From contig NC_087068.1 in the NCBI RefSeq assembly GCF_963678635.1, positions 8,006,027 to 8,070,026 on the forward strand: 64,000 nt of DNA, written 5' to 3'. The DNA is from Symsagittifera roscoffensis. Lineage: Eukaryota > Xenacoelomorpha > Acoela > Convolutidae. Below, one piece after another: positions 9,588 through 22,400 of this stretch. The position numbers were made by a program, and so were the translations under genes. How positions within the stretch are numbered: the first letter of the stretch is position 1; the number at the start of each line of letters is the position of its first letter. Below the pieces are notes generated by a model that worked only from the letters and a program-made list of their open reading frames with translations, was not told the DNA's origin and did not search any database.

Positions 9588-10320
9588 TGTCCTAAGACCC
9601 TTGTACCAAGACCACTGTCCCAAGACTACTGTCCCAAGACCAGTGTCCCAAGGCTAGTGTCCCAAGACTACTGTCCCAAGGCTAGTGTCCCAAGGCTAGT
9701 GTCCCAAGACTACTGTCCCAAGGGTAGTGTCCCAAGACCAGTGTCCCAAGACTACTGTCCCAAGACTAGTGTCCCAAGGCTAGTGTCCCAAGACTACTGT
9801 CCCAAGACTAGTGTCCCAAGGGTAGTGTCCCAAGACCAGTGTCCCAAGGCTGGTATCCCAAGACTAGTGTCCCAAGACTAGTGTCCCAAGGGTAGTGTCC
9901 CAAGACCAGTGTCCCAAGGCTGGTGTCCCAAGACTAGTGTCCCAAGACTAGTGTCCCAAGACCACTGTCCCAAGACTGTCCCAAGACCACTGTCCCAAGA
10001 CCCTGTCCCAAGACCACTGTCCCAAGACCCCTGTCCCAAGACCCTGTCCCAAGACCACTGTCCCAAGACCCTGTCCCAAGACCCTGTCCCAAGACCCTGT
10101 CCCAAGACCCTGTCCCAAGACCCTGTCCCAAGACCCTGTCCCAAGACCACTGTCCCAAGACCACTGTCCCAAGACCCTGTCCCAAGACCACTGTCCCAAG
10201 ACCCTGTCCCAAGACCCTGTCCCAAGACCACTGTCCCAAGACCACTGTCCCAAGACCCTGTCCCAAGACCACTGTCCCAAGACCCTGTCCCAAGACCACT
10301 GTCCCAAGACCCTGTCCCAA
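9588..10320. repeat. Minisatellite of 14-bp and 12-bp GTCCCAAGA units
   Basis: More than 50 units of the form (GT/CT)GTCCCAAG(A/G)C. The left part (to about 9,960) is mostly 14-bp units such as GTGTCCCAAGACTA; the right part mixes 12-bp CTGTCCCAAGAC with 14-bp CACTGTCCCAAGAC. Because neither strand meets stops in most frames, long spurious frames cross it on both strands. It lies in the leader of the large retroelement, just upstream of Gag. Confidence 0.97.
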
Positions 10321-10330
10321 TACTCGTCAC

Positions 10331-12540
10331 GGAGTGTCTTCCTCGTTGTAGGGTCTTCTTGAACCACCGTACCTTGTACCACCACTCAAGCTCTAGTAAA
10401 ATTTTCCCAAAAACCCTCTCTTAAAAGCCAAATGCTGACCCCCCTCTTCTTTTTGGTTGTTTCTATTTCAATGTAGGTGCGCAGGTATCTTGTGATCACC
10501 TGTTCGTATAAAACCAAACACAAATCCTCAATAAAATGCAACAAAAATTTTAAGTAAGAAAAATAATAAAAACAGAAAAATGAGCCCACCTAAAATTTAA
10601 AGGTGACCAATGTCTACCTTTCGTCTAAAAAAAATGTCTGGTACCTAATTGCCACGCGTTTTCCTCCCCCCTGCTAGTGATCTTATGGGGTATCACAAAA
10701 GCTGTCTATATCCGGTCCCCCCTACCAAACCAACCAGCGTACCAGCCTTAACTCGAGTTGGATTTTGGATCTCCACCTAATATTACCAACGCGTGTTAAT
10801 TTCTAATGTAACTAAGTCAACGATGTCGACTAATTAGTTACTCTAATTTCCCCCTTTTTGCAATTTACAACCGCCAACCTCTAGCCTAACCAGTCCCCCT
10901 TCTAACCTCCCCCCTTTCTAGCCCCCCTTCTTAAGCCTAAAAATTACTTTAAGCGCCGGGTGCTAAACCTCTCAAGAGAAAACCGTAGACCTGTTTCCAG
11001 GCCTGCTCAAGTAAAAACGTTCCTCAAAACTGGGGGATTTCGCTTATCCAATTTTACACTTATCTCCTATAATGTAATGTGGATTCTAACGATACCCGTT
11101 CTGCCCAACTTGAGAACTCGAGAATTGCCAAATCCTTCTTGGCTGCTTTCCCACTCGACTGGTCACCTGTTCCAGTCCAGTCTCCTATTGGTTCAGCCAA
11201 GTGTCCCTGAACCACTTTCCCACTCGGCTGGTCACCTCTTCCAGTCAAGTCTCCTATTGGTTCAGCTCAAGTGTCCCTGAACCACTTTCCCACTCGGCTG
11301 GTCACCTCTTCCAGTCAAGTCTCCTATTGGTCCAGCTAAGTTCCAAGCTATCTGAAAACCCTTGACAACGCCCCACTTCGGGCACTTTATTCAGTTTACT
11401 GGTTTAAATTGCTAGGTTGATCGAAACGATCGAACTTGTAAAACAGTATGGGTATACTATTTAATTAATATAAAGGTTTGATCCAACTAATCTGGTGTCA
11501 AAGTCACTGTCTTTTTTCGTTTTATGGTTTTTGTTCCTTTTTCTATTCTTTTTTGGTTTTTGTTTTGCTTTTTGTCTTTTTGCTCGTGTTTTTGTCCCCC
11601 TAGTTGCCCCCCTTTACTCGGTTAGCTAAGCCTCGTTCGGAGAGCGTACCAGGAAATTTTCTCGAGTTTTCTTAAAAAGCTATCACGGTACAACCGGAAG
11701 GTTTGCACGTTCCTGTCGAACCGTACCGCCGGTACTCTAGAATGGGCATTCAGCCCGAAGCTGTCTCAAGTGGGTTCGACTCCGTAGTCTTGATGTCGTA
11801 AACACCCAGGAGCGCCATAAAAACACTATGTAACATTCGTCTACTGTAGTCACACATGAGGCTTAAGAAAAATAGGCCCTATAACCATTGGCTCAAGAGT
11901 CAGGGACACCATCTCTTGTGTTTTTGTACCTCAAATCAGTCGGAGCCAATTCGGTTCGCTTGTGACACGAGACTACGACCCGTTACAGCTTAAAGGCTAC
12001 TACTAAAATATCCCCCCACTCTAGAATTAGAAACGTCCCCATACTTAGGTCTCTAGATACCCAAAATACATGAACGCCGTTAAAAACCGGGTCGGAACAA
12101 TCCGTTAAGTTACTTTTTATTAGACAGTGGAACTTTGATCCATTTCAGATGGATCAACCTAAAACTCGCCTTACCTCAACATAACAATTGTAAAACACAC
12201 TCTAGAAATTTAAATTAAGGACTCACATGTTGATGCGCTCAAGCACAGGAAGTAATTAAATGGGTGAGCAACTCTAGAATTAACTAAAGTAACTAGATAA
12301 GTTCAATGTTTATCAGTTTGAATGGTAAGGGTAAGTTTGAACTCAAGAACGAAGTTTTATGTGGACCATTGGGACACTCAAGCTGTCCACCTTTCCGTCG
12401 AAGGTTCACTCTGGTCCAGTTCGAATAATTACTCTCTCGGGAATACTCTGTCTTCTATATCAGATAGGACAGCTCTACTCTTGTTCACTATGATGGAAAT
12501 TGCGAATAGCAATTTCCCACTCGTTTTTATCTGACAACTT
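10331..12540 (-). other. Leader / possible 5' LTR region of the large retroelement, no gene
   Basis: About 2.2 kb without a credible reading frame. It is richer in C runs (many CCCCCC tracts) than the flanking host DNA and carries CTCAAG and ACTCTAGAAT repeatedly, like the rest of the element. It also holds the 70-bp repeat at 11146-11340. A 5' LTR should lie here, but I could not pair it with the left end. Confidence 0.5.
11146..11340. repeat. About 70-bp tandem repeat, nearly three copies
   Basis: Units begin with CTTTCCCACTCG at 11146, 11215 and 11285 and share TCACCTxTTCCAGTCxAGTC and CTCCTATTGGTTCAGC. The second and third copies are almost identical; the first has several changes. It sits in the leader of the large retroelement. 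Confidence 0.95.
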
Positions 12541-15500
12541 TCCCGCAATTGTTCTAAAATTGTTCTCTTTTCTTTTTCTGATTTTCAGTTATCGCGAGAA
12601 AATCGTGCATGACATGTTCCATTCGAAATTTTGAAAAATTAAATTTCACTACAAAATCAAGTGTTTTCTGCTCTTCTCAAGGTCAAACTTCCAAATATGA
12701 CCGACTGGCACAGAAACGAGATTTCTACACCTTCCCACATTTTAAAGCCATCCTTTCTCGGTTTGTAAGACCAGTCCCTCAGCTTTTTCTCTTGTTCTTC
12801 GTTTTGTTTTTAATTTTTTAAAATTGCTCTTCCTGTTTAAACATACTGACCCGGTTTAGTTACGATACAGGTCTCACGTTGGAATATAGGGCTATGAATG
12901 ATGTCTTCTGGCAATTGGAGATTTAATTTCGCTTCGATATTGTTGCATACATAGGCAAATTCGACATATTGATTTTAGCTAGTTTAGGGTTGGAAAGCAT
13001 CCCATGGGAAATAGCTTGGCAAGCATAGCTATGAAAGCATCCCATCTGAAAAACCGTCCTGTTTAGTAGAATGATTCCTTCGCTTTTGATGCTGGTTATA
13101 AATTGCTCTGCTTCGGGGGAGCAATAACTGTCAGTATATGAGGTTTAAGTATATCGAAAGCACAACTTCGATATGCCTCTGCCAGATTTTCAGCTGGATT
13201 CAGGAATTGTTTCAGTATATCGGAAGCACAACTTCGATATGCCTCTGCCAGAACTTCAGCTGACTTGACAATTTCTCTCGAGAATGGGGGATGATTTTGA
13301 TTATTTGGATTTGTTTTGATTCTTCCGTCGATTTGTTAGGTGTTAGCGCATTTCTGAAATTTGTCTCCGTTTCAATCAGCACCTCATGAGTAATTGGTAG
13401 TTGAGATTCCGTCAGTTGCTGTTGACTCATGACTTGGTTTTACTCGTGGGTTGCAAAAAAGCCTTCACCCGGAGATATACTTAAAAAACTGTAAGCCTGC
13501 CTTTCTTCATGATCACTTTTCGAATGAAACCAGAAATCAAATCTTCTTCACATGTTTTAAAAAAAATTTCAGAAAACAATTGTAAAATTCTAAACTTATA
13601 TGTGTGTCAAAAGAAAAGAGCTTCAATGTTTTAACTGGCTCGATCTTTTTATGGGAATGAATATACGAAGTGGAATGTAAAAAAAAACAATCTGAAACAA
13701 CGCAACCTCACAAAATGCGAGAAACAACCGATGAAACTACCCAAAAAAAAGAAATGAAGATATATCAAGTAACACCTCTGAGAACAAGAAGAGGTGTCTA
13801 AAAAGAAAAGCATGATGATAAGGATGATGATATTGATGAACGGTAGTTTATGCGGTTGAAATTTCAGGTTTTTTAAGATCAATTGAGACATGGGCCCGCT
13901 TCAAACTGTTCAATCCTTTTGGTTAAAAAATTGTACAAATTGGAAAGAAGTTCGTCATAAAGGACGGGTATATTTGTTTATCTAAGTTCAGCTGCATGCC
14001 ACGTGCTGGATTTTTGCTACTGTTTCAGCAAGTTGGATTGATTCCATGTTATCCGGGGTATATTGATCAATTGAAATATTTTATTTTAAATATTTGCTAT
14101 TGATTCCTATTGGTGCCCTTAAAGTAGAATATAGCCCCTCTGCCTTGTGTTTAATTTGTTATGGGGCATGATAAGCTGAGGGTGGGGCTATAAGGATAAA
14201 GTTTGCAGTTGCGCCGTTTGAATAATTGAAATAGTCTAAAGTATTGCAGTTTTAAATGGCGTTTATGAGTCCGTTAATTATCAGCTGTAAGAATAGCTGT
14301 TGGAAAACAATTATTCTCCATTCATAGAAATGGATTGCGTTGATTTCGAAATTCGATTGCGGTGATCACTCAAAGATGATTTTTTGAAGATAGTTTTACA
14401 ATACTCTGTAATCACGAAGTGTAGTCCACATAGAGCAATTGTTGAAGCAAAATAGACAGGACATGAGGCTGTGACTTTTGGAATAAAAGTGTCTCTGATT
14501 GTGTCATCGAGAAAATTGCTAGCCGCAAAAAAGTGAAACCGATAAGAGGCTCTTATAGTTCCAAAATCAGTATGCTCTAGATTGAAAAATGACACTCTCT
14601 GTGCATTTAACTTGACCTTTAAATGCCATTCTATTTTCAATGCTTGGCCTTAATCTCAACCTTAGCCACTGTCAGTTAAAAAAAAATTTCAGAGGAATTT
14701 TTTGACATGTTATAAGCATCTAATAGCTTTTCAAAAAAAAAATGTCTGAAATACCGTATTGATGCAAAAATAAGCTGTCAGCTAGGGGAATTTGGTTGTA
14801 AATCGATTTTAAGCTTCGTTGTATTCATTATTTTTATGGTTAGCAAAATTATTGCTATCGAGTAGTAGACTTGTAATCGTGTGGACCATTGTAGCCCCCA
14901 GCCCAAAAACAAAAATTTATATACTCCCCTACACTGATTTTACTACTATGGGGGCTATAATTTGCTGGGGGAGTTGCTATAATTAGAAACTTGGTAAGTT
15001 TACTAAAACGCGCATATGGATGCTGAACAGGTGGGCATGCATGTTAGTTCGATTAGTACGGGTAAGCGTTCTTGTATTGTTAACATTTTTTCAATGAAAA
15101 AGTTCAGTGTCGGCATCATTTTTGTTGGCTTTTCAAACTGATATAATTTTCAATTAATTTCAGTTTTCGTTATTCGAGTTTGGTTAAGCTCATTGAGAAA
15201 GTATTCGAAATTTTAAAATCAATCTCAGCATATATTTTATTTACTTCTTGTTTAGTTCGGTTCATAGAATTAACTTTGGTTGAATTTTTTTTAGTTCTTG
15301 TTGAGTGACCAACTTTTTATCATAAATTTTTGGTGTAGATAATTTAATTATATACTTTTTTGTTGTACAATTTTTCTTTTATTTTTTTTGTGAACTGCTT
15401 ATTTTTTTTTAAAGGTTTACCGCTTCTAGCCTATGTTCTTTAAAGGCCGATATCCGTTTTAAATGATATACTCCGGTTTAGCAAGCCTGAACTACTATAA

Positions 15501-15964
15501 AATCAGTAAAAAAATGTTTAAAGAATTTTTGTCCGATTTTGATGTAAAATTTTGATCGGAAATTTGAGTGTTGTCAAAATCTCGAAAACGAAAAAAACTT
15601 GAGCTCTTGTCTGTTTTTGACTGGATTGAACAGGTACTCCTTTTTTATTGAGTTAACTTTAATGTTTCGCGGTTTTTCGTTTTTAATGAGCTGTCGTTAT
15701 TTAGGTAGTTCTAATTTCTCTGCTATACTTACCAGATCTGCTGAGAAAAATGTATGATTAACCTGAGAGATTTTTGGATCTGTTTATTTCGGATCTCTTG
15801 TCACTTCGATCAAAAACGGTTTGTTTTTTGGACTTTTTAGAGCTGTTTATATGGGACTGCTCAAATCATTAAAAGAAACAGCTTTAATAAGGTATATTGC
15901 CCAACCCCATTTAAATTTATTGTGGTATTTGATTTTGCGTGGAAAAAGACCGAAGTCAAAGTTC
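12541..15964. other. Gene-poor AT-rich region
   Basis: No exon with convincing codon pattern or splice signals was found. There are a few frames of 70-110 codons on the minus strand (13212-13430, 13649-13891, 14311-14640), but none has a recognisable domain. The stretch holds the 66-bp duplication at 13148-13262 and a doubled phrase AAAGCATCCCAT at about 12,996 and 13,034. The 5' noncoding exon or promoter of DRC7 may lie here. Confidence 0.5.
13148..13262. repeat. Direct duplication, 49-bp copies at 66-bp spacing
   Basis: AGTATATCGAAAGCACAACTTC and its continuation at 13148-13196 recur at 13214-13262 with three mismatches. Each copy contains the imperfect inverted repeat ATATCGxAAGCACAACTTCGATAT. 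Confidence 0.9.
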
Positions 15965-16175
15965 TTTTTTAATTAGCCCTCGACCCAGCTCCCACCATTC
16001 AACCCTGGGTCTTTTTCTGTGGGGGGGAGATGTCATTCATTTTGCCGCTCCCGGTCCCACTTTGAGTTGAGTTGGCGGATTATACTGGGTCTTTCAACCG
16101 TGGCCGAAACCGGATTTGAACCCGCGACCTTTGAATGAGGTGCCGCGCGTCTTACCCACTTGGCGACGGCTGCTA
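15965..16175 (-). mobile_element. tRNA-derived SINE
   Basis: On the minus strand the right part reads like a tRNA gene: an A-box-like TCGCCAAGTGGGTAAGACG (about 16,150-16,168) and a perfect B-box GGTTCAAATCC (16112-16122) at normal spacing. A non-tRNA body follows (GACCCAGTATAATCCGCC, then GACCCAGGGTTGAATGGTGG) and an A-rich end. The extra body and the imperfect acceptor stem make it a SINE rather than a functional tRNA. Confidence 0.7.
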
Positions 16176-16426
16176 GCAGTCAAAGATCTATCTCACCTTT
16201 GATATTGGGATCAAAAAGCGGAAACGCAGATTGAGGAAATTTTTGAAAACTTGAATTTTATGTGAGATTTTTGATGAGATCACTTCTTTACAGTTATCGA
16301 AGCGCTAAAAATTTATACCTTAATACAGCATCGGTATTTTTCTCAAGATTTTGTCTGAGTTATTTAAAAACCAATGAAACAAATTTATTTCCCTTGTTTT
16401 TTTCAGATAAAAATTAATAGTAGAGT

Positions 16427-19400
16427 ATGGTAGATCCTTCGAATCAGACAGCAGAAGACACTCTTCAAGAGAAGTCACAAGAGGCTAACGGAGAAGAAGC
16501 AGAGTTAGATGAAAATGGAGAGTCGGCTGTGATCGAACCCAATGAACCTCCTAAACGAGTGCTAGTCGCAGAGTCTAAGAAACCATTGTAAGCCGACAGC
16601 TTCTAGCTGAGATGTCAAAATAATTTAGTTATTCAATTTTTTGACAAAGAGGCAGAAATTTTTTTTTCTGATGAATATTGTCTTTTTTAACTCAATTTTC
16701 CGTGGTAGGTTTTTTATTTCAAAGTTTATTCAACAAAAAAGAACGGAAATGGCTGCGGCTGAATCAAAGTTTTCTTAATAAACTTTGATTTTTTCCCGAC
16801 TGCGTCTCTTTTTACTCGACAATACGTTCATAACTCGCCTGTGCTGAAGTCGTATGCTGAAAAATTCAATTTTTAGTACTAGTTTTTTCAGTTTTTTGGA
16901 AATATATTACTTGGCTTTAGCAAACCCCCCGATGGCCTGAGAGTGAAGGACCTTCCCCTCTCGTACAGAAGCAACAGTCAGAAGGAGGAGTTGATTATAG
17001 AGTATGCGGAGAACTTCAGACGCCAGTATGTGCACCTGTACAGGGACAGAAAACCACTGCTTTTATCCCCACTCAACGAGGCCGGAGTTCAGGTAAATTG
17101 AGGGTCTATTCCGTTTTATGGCCAAAATGTGATGCTTTTGATTATTTGAAAATTCGTTCATATTGCTTGAATCTGATTGGTTGAAAATAGCCATAAACAG
17201 ATGGAAGCTGTTTTTGCTTTTCAAATTTTTTTTTTCATTTTTGGGCCGTATAACAGAACAGACCTAAATTGAGAAAGTCCCTGGTAGTATATGCTTATTT
17301 AGCTCTTTTTCACCCCCCATCCTTTGAGTTCCAAGTTAAATAACTAAACGTTCAACGTTGTCATAATGCAAAGAAACTTGGCATGGTAAACAACTTAACA
17401 ATTGTGTTTTCTTCATTATTTTACATCGTAACATCACGCGTTCAGCCATAATAACACGTTATAAGCAACAAAAAAATTAGAAAATTTGAAAGATGGTGGG
17501 AAAATGGAAAAGAGCCATTTATTTTAGTTAACTTCAAATAAGATACTTTTCGTCAATTTTTCCAACCGCTGAAAGGCTTCAGGAAGTACATCTTATTGTG
17601 TTTTTTATCCGATCACTTTGCATAGCAAATGGAAAAGAACTATGACAAAGCGCGTCTTTTTTCCACGCGGTTTTTTTGTCGGCTTAGTTTCCGCGTTGTT
17701 TTTACCGGCCAACTACAACGCTCTTTTCAATTTTATTTATGGTGGTTAGAAGGCTAATACTTTTTAACTTAAAGGTGTAAATTTACAACGGAAATTTTTT
17801 TGTTGAAACATTTTTCCACCAATTTTATCACCTTTTTTGATAAATTGATAATTTTTCTTTCAATTATTAAAAATTTTCGTTTCTCTTTCAAGAGGGTAAA
17901 TATTAATCACAGTTTTCTAGTATTTTTACACGCCAAAACTTTCTGATTGAAAAAAAAACATAGTAAATTTTTTTGCTATAAAATTTTTAATTTATTGGAT
18001 TTATAGTTTCTGATTGTTTTTGTACTAAAAACGCGTAGAACTAGTCTTAGTTTTATTTAGTTTGATGTGTTGAATGCTTATAAAATGTCATTTGAAATCA
18101 ATTTAATAGCGTATTGTTTTTATATGTCAAAAATTTTCTAAAACAAATTCATATATATTGAAAGTAATCATAATTTTCCAGAATGATTTTTTTTTACATA
18201 TTTGATTTCGTACGATATGGTTCTTTCCGGCTGAAATTTTCGAAACATAAAGATATTTCGCGTTTTTTATTTCAGTAACGGGCCTATTTTTTGTTGCAAT
18301 CGTTCTTATCAACTTTTCATATTTGCTAAGTTTGATGTCATTGGGTTGTTTTTATAGATTTTTGAATTTTTGCTAGATTTTCTGCAAGCTGTTTTTTGTG
18401 ACACTTTTCTAACTTTTGCAGTCAATTTTTTGAAACTTAGGTGTTTCAATTTCGTTTTTCATTTTAATTTTAGTTTATAGCAAGCAACGGGTAGAGCCTT
18501 TTCTTGTCCTCAAGTTTGCCTGTAGGACATGCAGGTTGTTTGGTTGTATGATTTATTGACTTTGTGTAGCATCAATCCTTTTTATGTTTTAGGTAGTTGG
18601 TTTCTGTAAGAATTGAAATAAGATATTTCTTCATTTTTAGCCTACGATTTCTTCGATACGATTATTTTCTTACTTTTTTGTTTGAAACCTATCTTTTGAA
18701 CTTTGGCATTTTATTTGTATTGCAAGTGGTGCGAAGCTCAGGTTCGCCTCTGTGTTTAGTTTATTTTCAATGAAATATGTTTTTCCAAATATTTTAATTG
18801 TCAATTCATTTTTTCCTTCTCCGACCTTTTGTTGCCTACGCTATTGTGTTTTAGAAATTCGTGTGTCTAACAGTGCGTCCGACCCTCCTACCCTACAAGG
18901 TGTTGTGGGATTACGACCAGGCGGCCGTGTTCGTCTCCGACTACCTCTCCTTCGAGAAACTACCAAATCCAACAGAAATTGTAAATCACAGATATCCTTA
19001 ACTATTTCCCTCTCTTCTGGGCTTATTTGCGAAGAGTATCCACCGTATAAAGTAGTACTAATTCAATTGTTAATCAATGCGATATTTTTAACTTGTGTTT
19101 GTAAAAAAAAATAGATTATCTGACGTGAACAAGGTAGACATCATGCTATGTAAATATTTTTTTACTTAACCAGCCAGAGGCCTAATCCGAAGGTTGCTCA
19201 TTTAAGGCTAACTAAGCTATGGCTATCTTACAACAGCTCACCTTGTAAATTAGAGCGCTCGTTCAAAATTGAACCCGCAATCATATGTTTGCTAGGCACC
19301 GCCACTACCGATGCGCCAATTGATAAAACACACGACACACAAGACTGTTTTTAAAACACTCTTTGTTTTTATAGTCCCTTATTTTGGCTGAAACTATCTT

Positions 19401-22400
19401 GTTTTTTTTTTCAGCCGGAGAATCTGTTCAGCCCGACTACAGTCTTGAGTCTGCAGAGGGGCAACTGCTTCGACTTCAGTGTGCTCCTCTGTTCCCTTTT
19501 GTTAGGCAGTGGCTATGACGCATATGTGGTGTGTGGATATGCCACTAAAGAGACCACTCTCATGGACCAGACCAGAGAACTCTGTCCACTACTCAACAAG
19601 TCAGAACAGGTATACATTCTGGCCGAATTTCAATCACCTGGAGACTCCTAAAGCATAACCATCATTAGAGCAATTTGTGAGAGTTACATTAGTATAGTCC
19701 AGGAAATTGCTGGTTGGCTTACCACAATTGAGTACACAGATATGCCATCCGTGTATTAAACCAACCGATTCTGAAAAGTGGGAAAATATAAAGTGAGAAA
19801 GACGGTTTTTCTTGGAAACGAATATTTCAGGAGAAAAGGGTTTTCTTGGAAAGGAATATTGCATGAAAACAGTTACTCATTCCAGTTAATTAACATTTTG
19901 CATCCTTTTACCCTTACGATAAGCAAGGGTTTTGCAAGCGGGTACCAGATTTTTTTTTGTTCCCGTAAATAACTTTATTCACACAATTATCAATTTTGTG
20001 GGAATGGTAAACTTGAAGACATGCTCTGTTTCTTTGAAATTCAATTAAAACTAACTTTATTTAGGTAGTAAATAAGTGCGGTCCGTTACCGTGTTTTTTT
20101 TTTTTTTTTTTCAAATAATTTTCTCAAAAAAATGTTGAATTTAAGTTTTTTTTTGGGTTTGTGGTTTTCGGCTTAATTTTCGTCGGTTCAATTTCCGTTT
20201 TTTTTAATTGAATTTATTTTATCTGGTACTGTTTGTTATCGGGCTACATTGTAAGGCGCGATTTTTTTTAGAATTTTCTTACTGAAAATGAAAGTTCTGT
20301 AATTTTTCGGTTTTCCAAGTCCGATTTTTAATTTTTTCTTTGGTTCTTTTTTCGATTAAACGATTTCGGCTCATGTTTTATCGCATGTTTATTGCGTAGT
20401 TTTCAGGGCATCAATTTCCTGTTTGACAAAATCAGGTATTATGAAATTGTATTTTTTCTATTTTTATTATTTTTTGAGACGCTTCGATAATTTTTTTCAT
20501 TTTTCGCTGAAATTTTAATTCAACGCGACAACTTCTTCACTGATTTTCAAAAAAAACTGATTTTCAAAAAAATGAAAGACCTTTATTAACTTGTATGTCT
20601 GCATACTTCCATAGTCTCTTTTAACCTTACTCTGCCTTCAAAGGCCTTGTAGTGCTTTTGTTTTTACGCTGAATACTCGTAGCCTGGTACGGCTAATTTT
20701 TGCTAAACATCTGGTTGCTGAAGAGACTGGTAAAATCTGATCTCGTTGCTTGCGCATGTGTTGTGCAGTTCGAGCTAAGTTTTTTTTGTTGTCGGGCTAG
20801 TTGAGTGGCAATATTGTCTGTTATTTGCTGCATTGCGGTGGTCACTGTGACGGCAATATTTTGCTCAGATCCTCGAAGTTTTTCAAAACTAGTGGAGCAT
20901 CACGTGTTCTCGGAGAAATTTCATAATTACTTTCATCACTCAATTCAGTAGATTTTTGCCATTCATAATTGCTGTTGCTTAATATTTATGAGTGTGGTAT
21001 TTCGAGCTGATCCAGTTCGTAGCGCTTTTGATTTTATGCTGAATACTAGTAGCCTGGTACGGCTAACTTTTGTTCGTATTTGGAAAATAAGGAGAATTGA
21101 AGATACGCTTCAAAAATCATAGTTCATAGATTGGTATAAGAATGCGTAAAGTGTAGACAGTACCTTTTTTAAAGCTCACAAACGTCTTTTTGTTGCCTCC
21201 AGTGGGCATCATGTAGTTTAAAACGCGTAAATGAGAGATCATTTCATTAGGCAATCGAATTGCAATTGTTTTTGGGTGCTTAAACGCATTAAGTGAATTA
21301 AGAATAGCTTCTCTTGCCTCAATTAGTACGCATAGGTGGAATAATACTATGGTTGTAAAAACACTTAATTAAAAACAAATTACCGGTATTGAAAGGGGGT
21401 GAAATTGTTGTGGGGTCATCTTGTCAAGTGATGATAATATAGAGAGTTTTTTCATAGGGGATTAATTAACACGGGGTTAAAGATAAAACACAAACATTAA
21501 TTTAATGAACCGACGAAAACTAGAGCGAAAACCACGAATCCGGAAAAAAAAACAGTTGTTACTTGAAACCAATTTTACCTATTTAGTACCTAATAATTGC
21601 AGTTTTATTTGAATTTTCGTAAAATAGAGCAGGTCAGCAGTGAAGTTTACCATGCCTACCAAATTGACCATTCTGTGAACCAATTTTTTTTTCCGGAAAA
21701 AGTCTATTACACGATTGCAGCACCCTTGATGATCGCAAAATTGACAAAATTTCAGCAAAACTATCACCTATACCCGAGGTCCCGGGGTAGAATTGAACTT
21801 GTTGCAGGCGAAGAAGGAGGAGCGAGAGGCTGAGAAGAAGAAGTACTCTGTGAAGCCCCCGAAGGACCTGAGTAGCAAGTATGTGAGGATGATGGAGGAG
21901 AGGAGGGTGAAGAAGGAGCAGGAGGAGGTTGCGAGGAGGAAGGCCGAAGATGAGGCCAGAATTGCTGTGAGTTCATTCCTTTCACTCTCAATTTCTGTTT
22001 AATTTTGTACTCATGGATAACTTGTCTGGTGATTTTTTACTGTGAGTCGTCTTGGCTGTTTTCCAATTTCCCACCCCTTTGTAAAATTACAATATAAAAA
22101 TCTCTAAAAAATGACACATCGCTTATTGAATAATGAATTAAGTGTTTTTTCTCCACATTGGCTGGTTATTTATTAGATAATACTTTGTATTGCGTGATTG
22201 CATTACTATTCTGGTTTTTCTAAACAAAAACAATTAATTGCACAGCATTTAGTTGTCTCTTTAAAATTAGTCTTCTGCTCCGTCTTGACTCTCGGGTGCA
22301 CATGTTTGTTTATCTTATCAAGTTCAAAAAAGTGGTTTGTCTCCTTTTCAAATTTAACTTGAATCCTAAAAGTAGTAAAATTTAGATATTCTGGAATACA

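Larger units (their letters stand above)
1..12540 (-). mobile_element. Large Ty3/gypsy-type LTR retroelement (Metaviridae-like), 5' side to the right, left end outside window
   Basis: Two long open frames in the same reading frame encode Gag with zinc knuckles and an aspartic protease (5414-9307), then RT, RNase H, integrase and a C-terminal extension (500-5323). The order PR-RT-RH-IN is that of Ty3/gypsy elements. The right limit is set only by composition: the hexamer CTCAAG and the string CTCTAGAA recur up to about 12,380, then become rare. I could not match the first 260 bases to anything in 9,400-12,540, so the LTRs, primer-binding site and target duplication are not established. At >12 kb it is long for the group because of a 3-kb repeat-rich leader, a ~380-residue spacer between RNase H and integrase, and a C-terminal extension of over 400 residues. 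The coding part is nearly intact, suggesting a young copy. Confidence 0.85.

Noticed and set aside
9588-10320. CRISPR-like array
   Set aside because: Units are contiguous 12/14-mers without unique spacers, in eukaryotic DNA.
9657-10424. Long open frames on both strands through the GTCCCAAGA array
   Set aside because: They are products of the minisatellite (repeated SQD/VPR or WDSGLGTG strings) with no start context or conservation; a repeat with few stop codons explains them.
13212-13430. 72-codon minus-strand frame (MSQQQLTESQLP)
   Set aside because: It overlaps the 66-bp duplication and has no homologue that I recognise; probably chance.
14311-14640. 109-codon minus-strand frame
   Set aside because: No recognisable domain, low-complexity composition like the surrounding noncoding DNA, and no flanking splice signals in a consistent phase.
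15965-16175. Functional tRNA gene
   Set aside because: A and B boxes are good, but the acceptor stem does not close and a non-tRNA body follows; SINE preferred.
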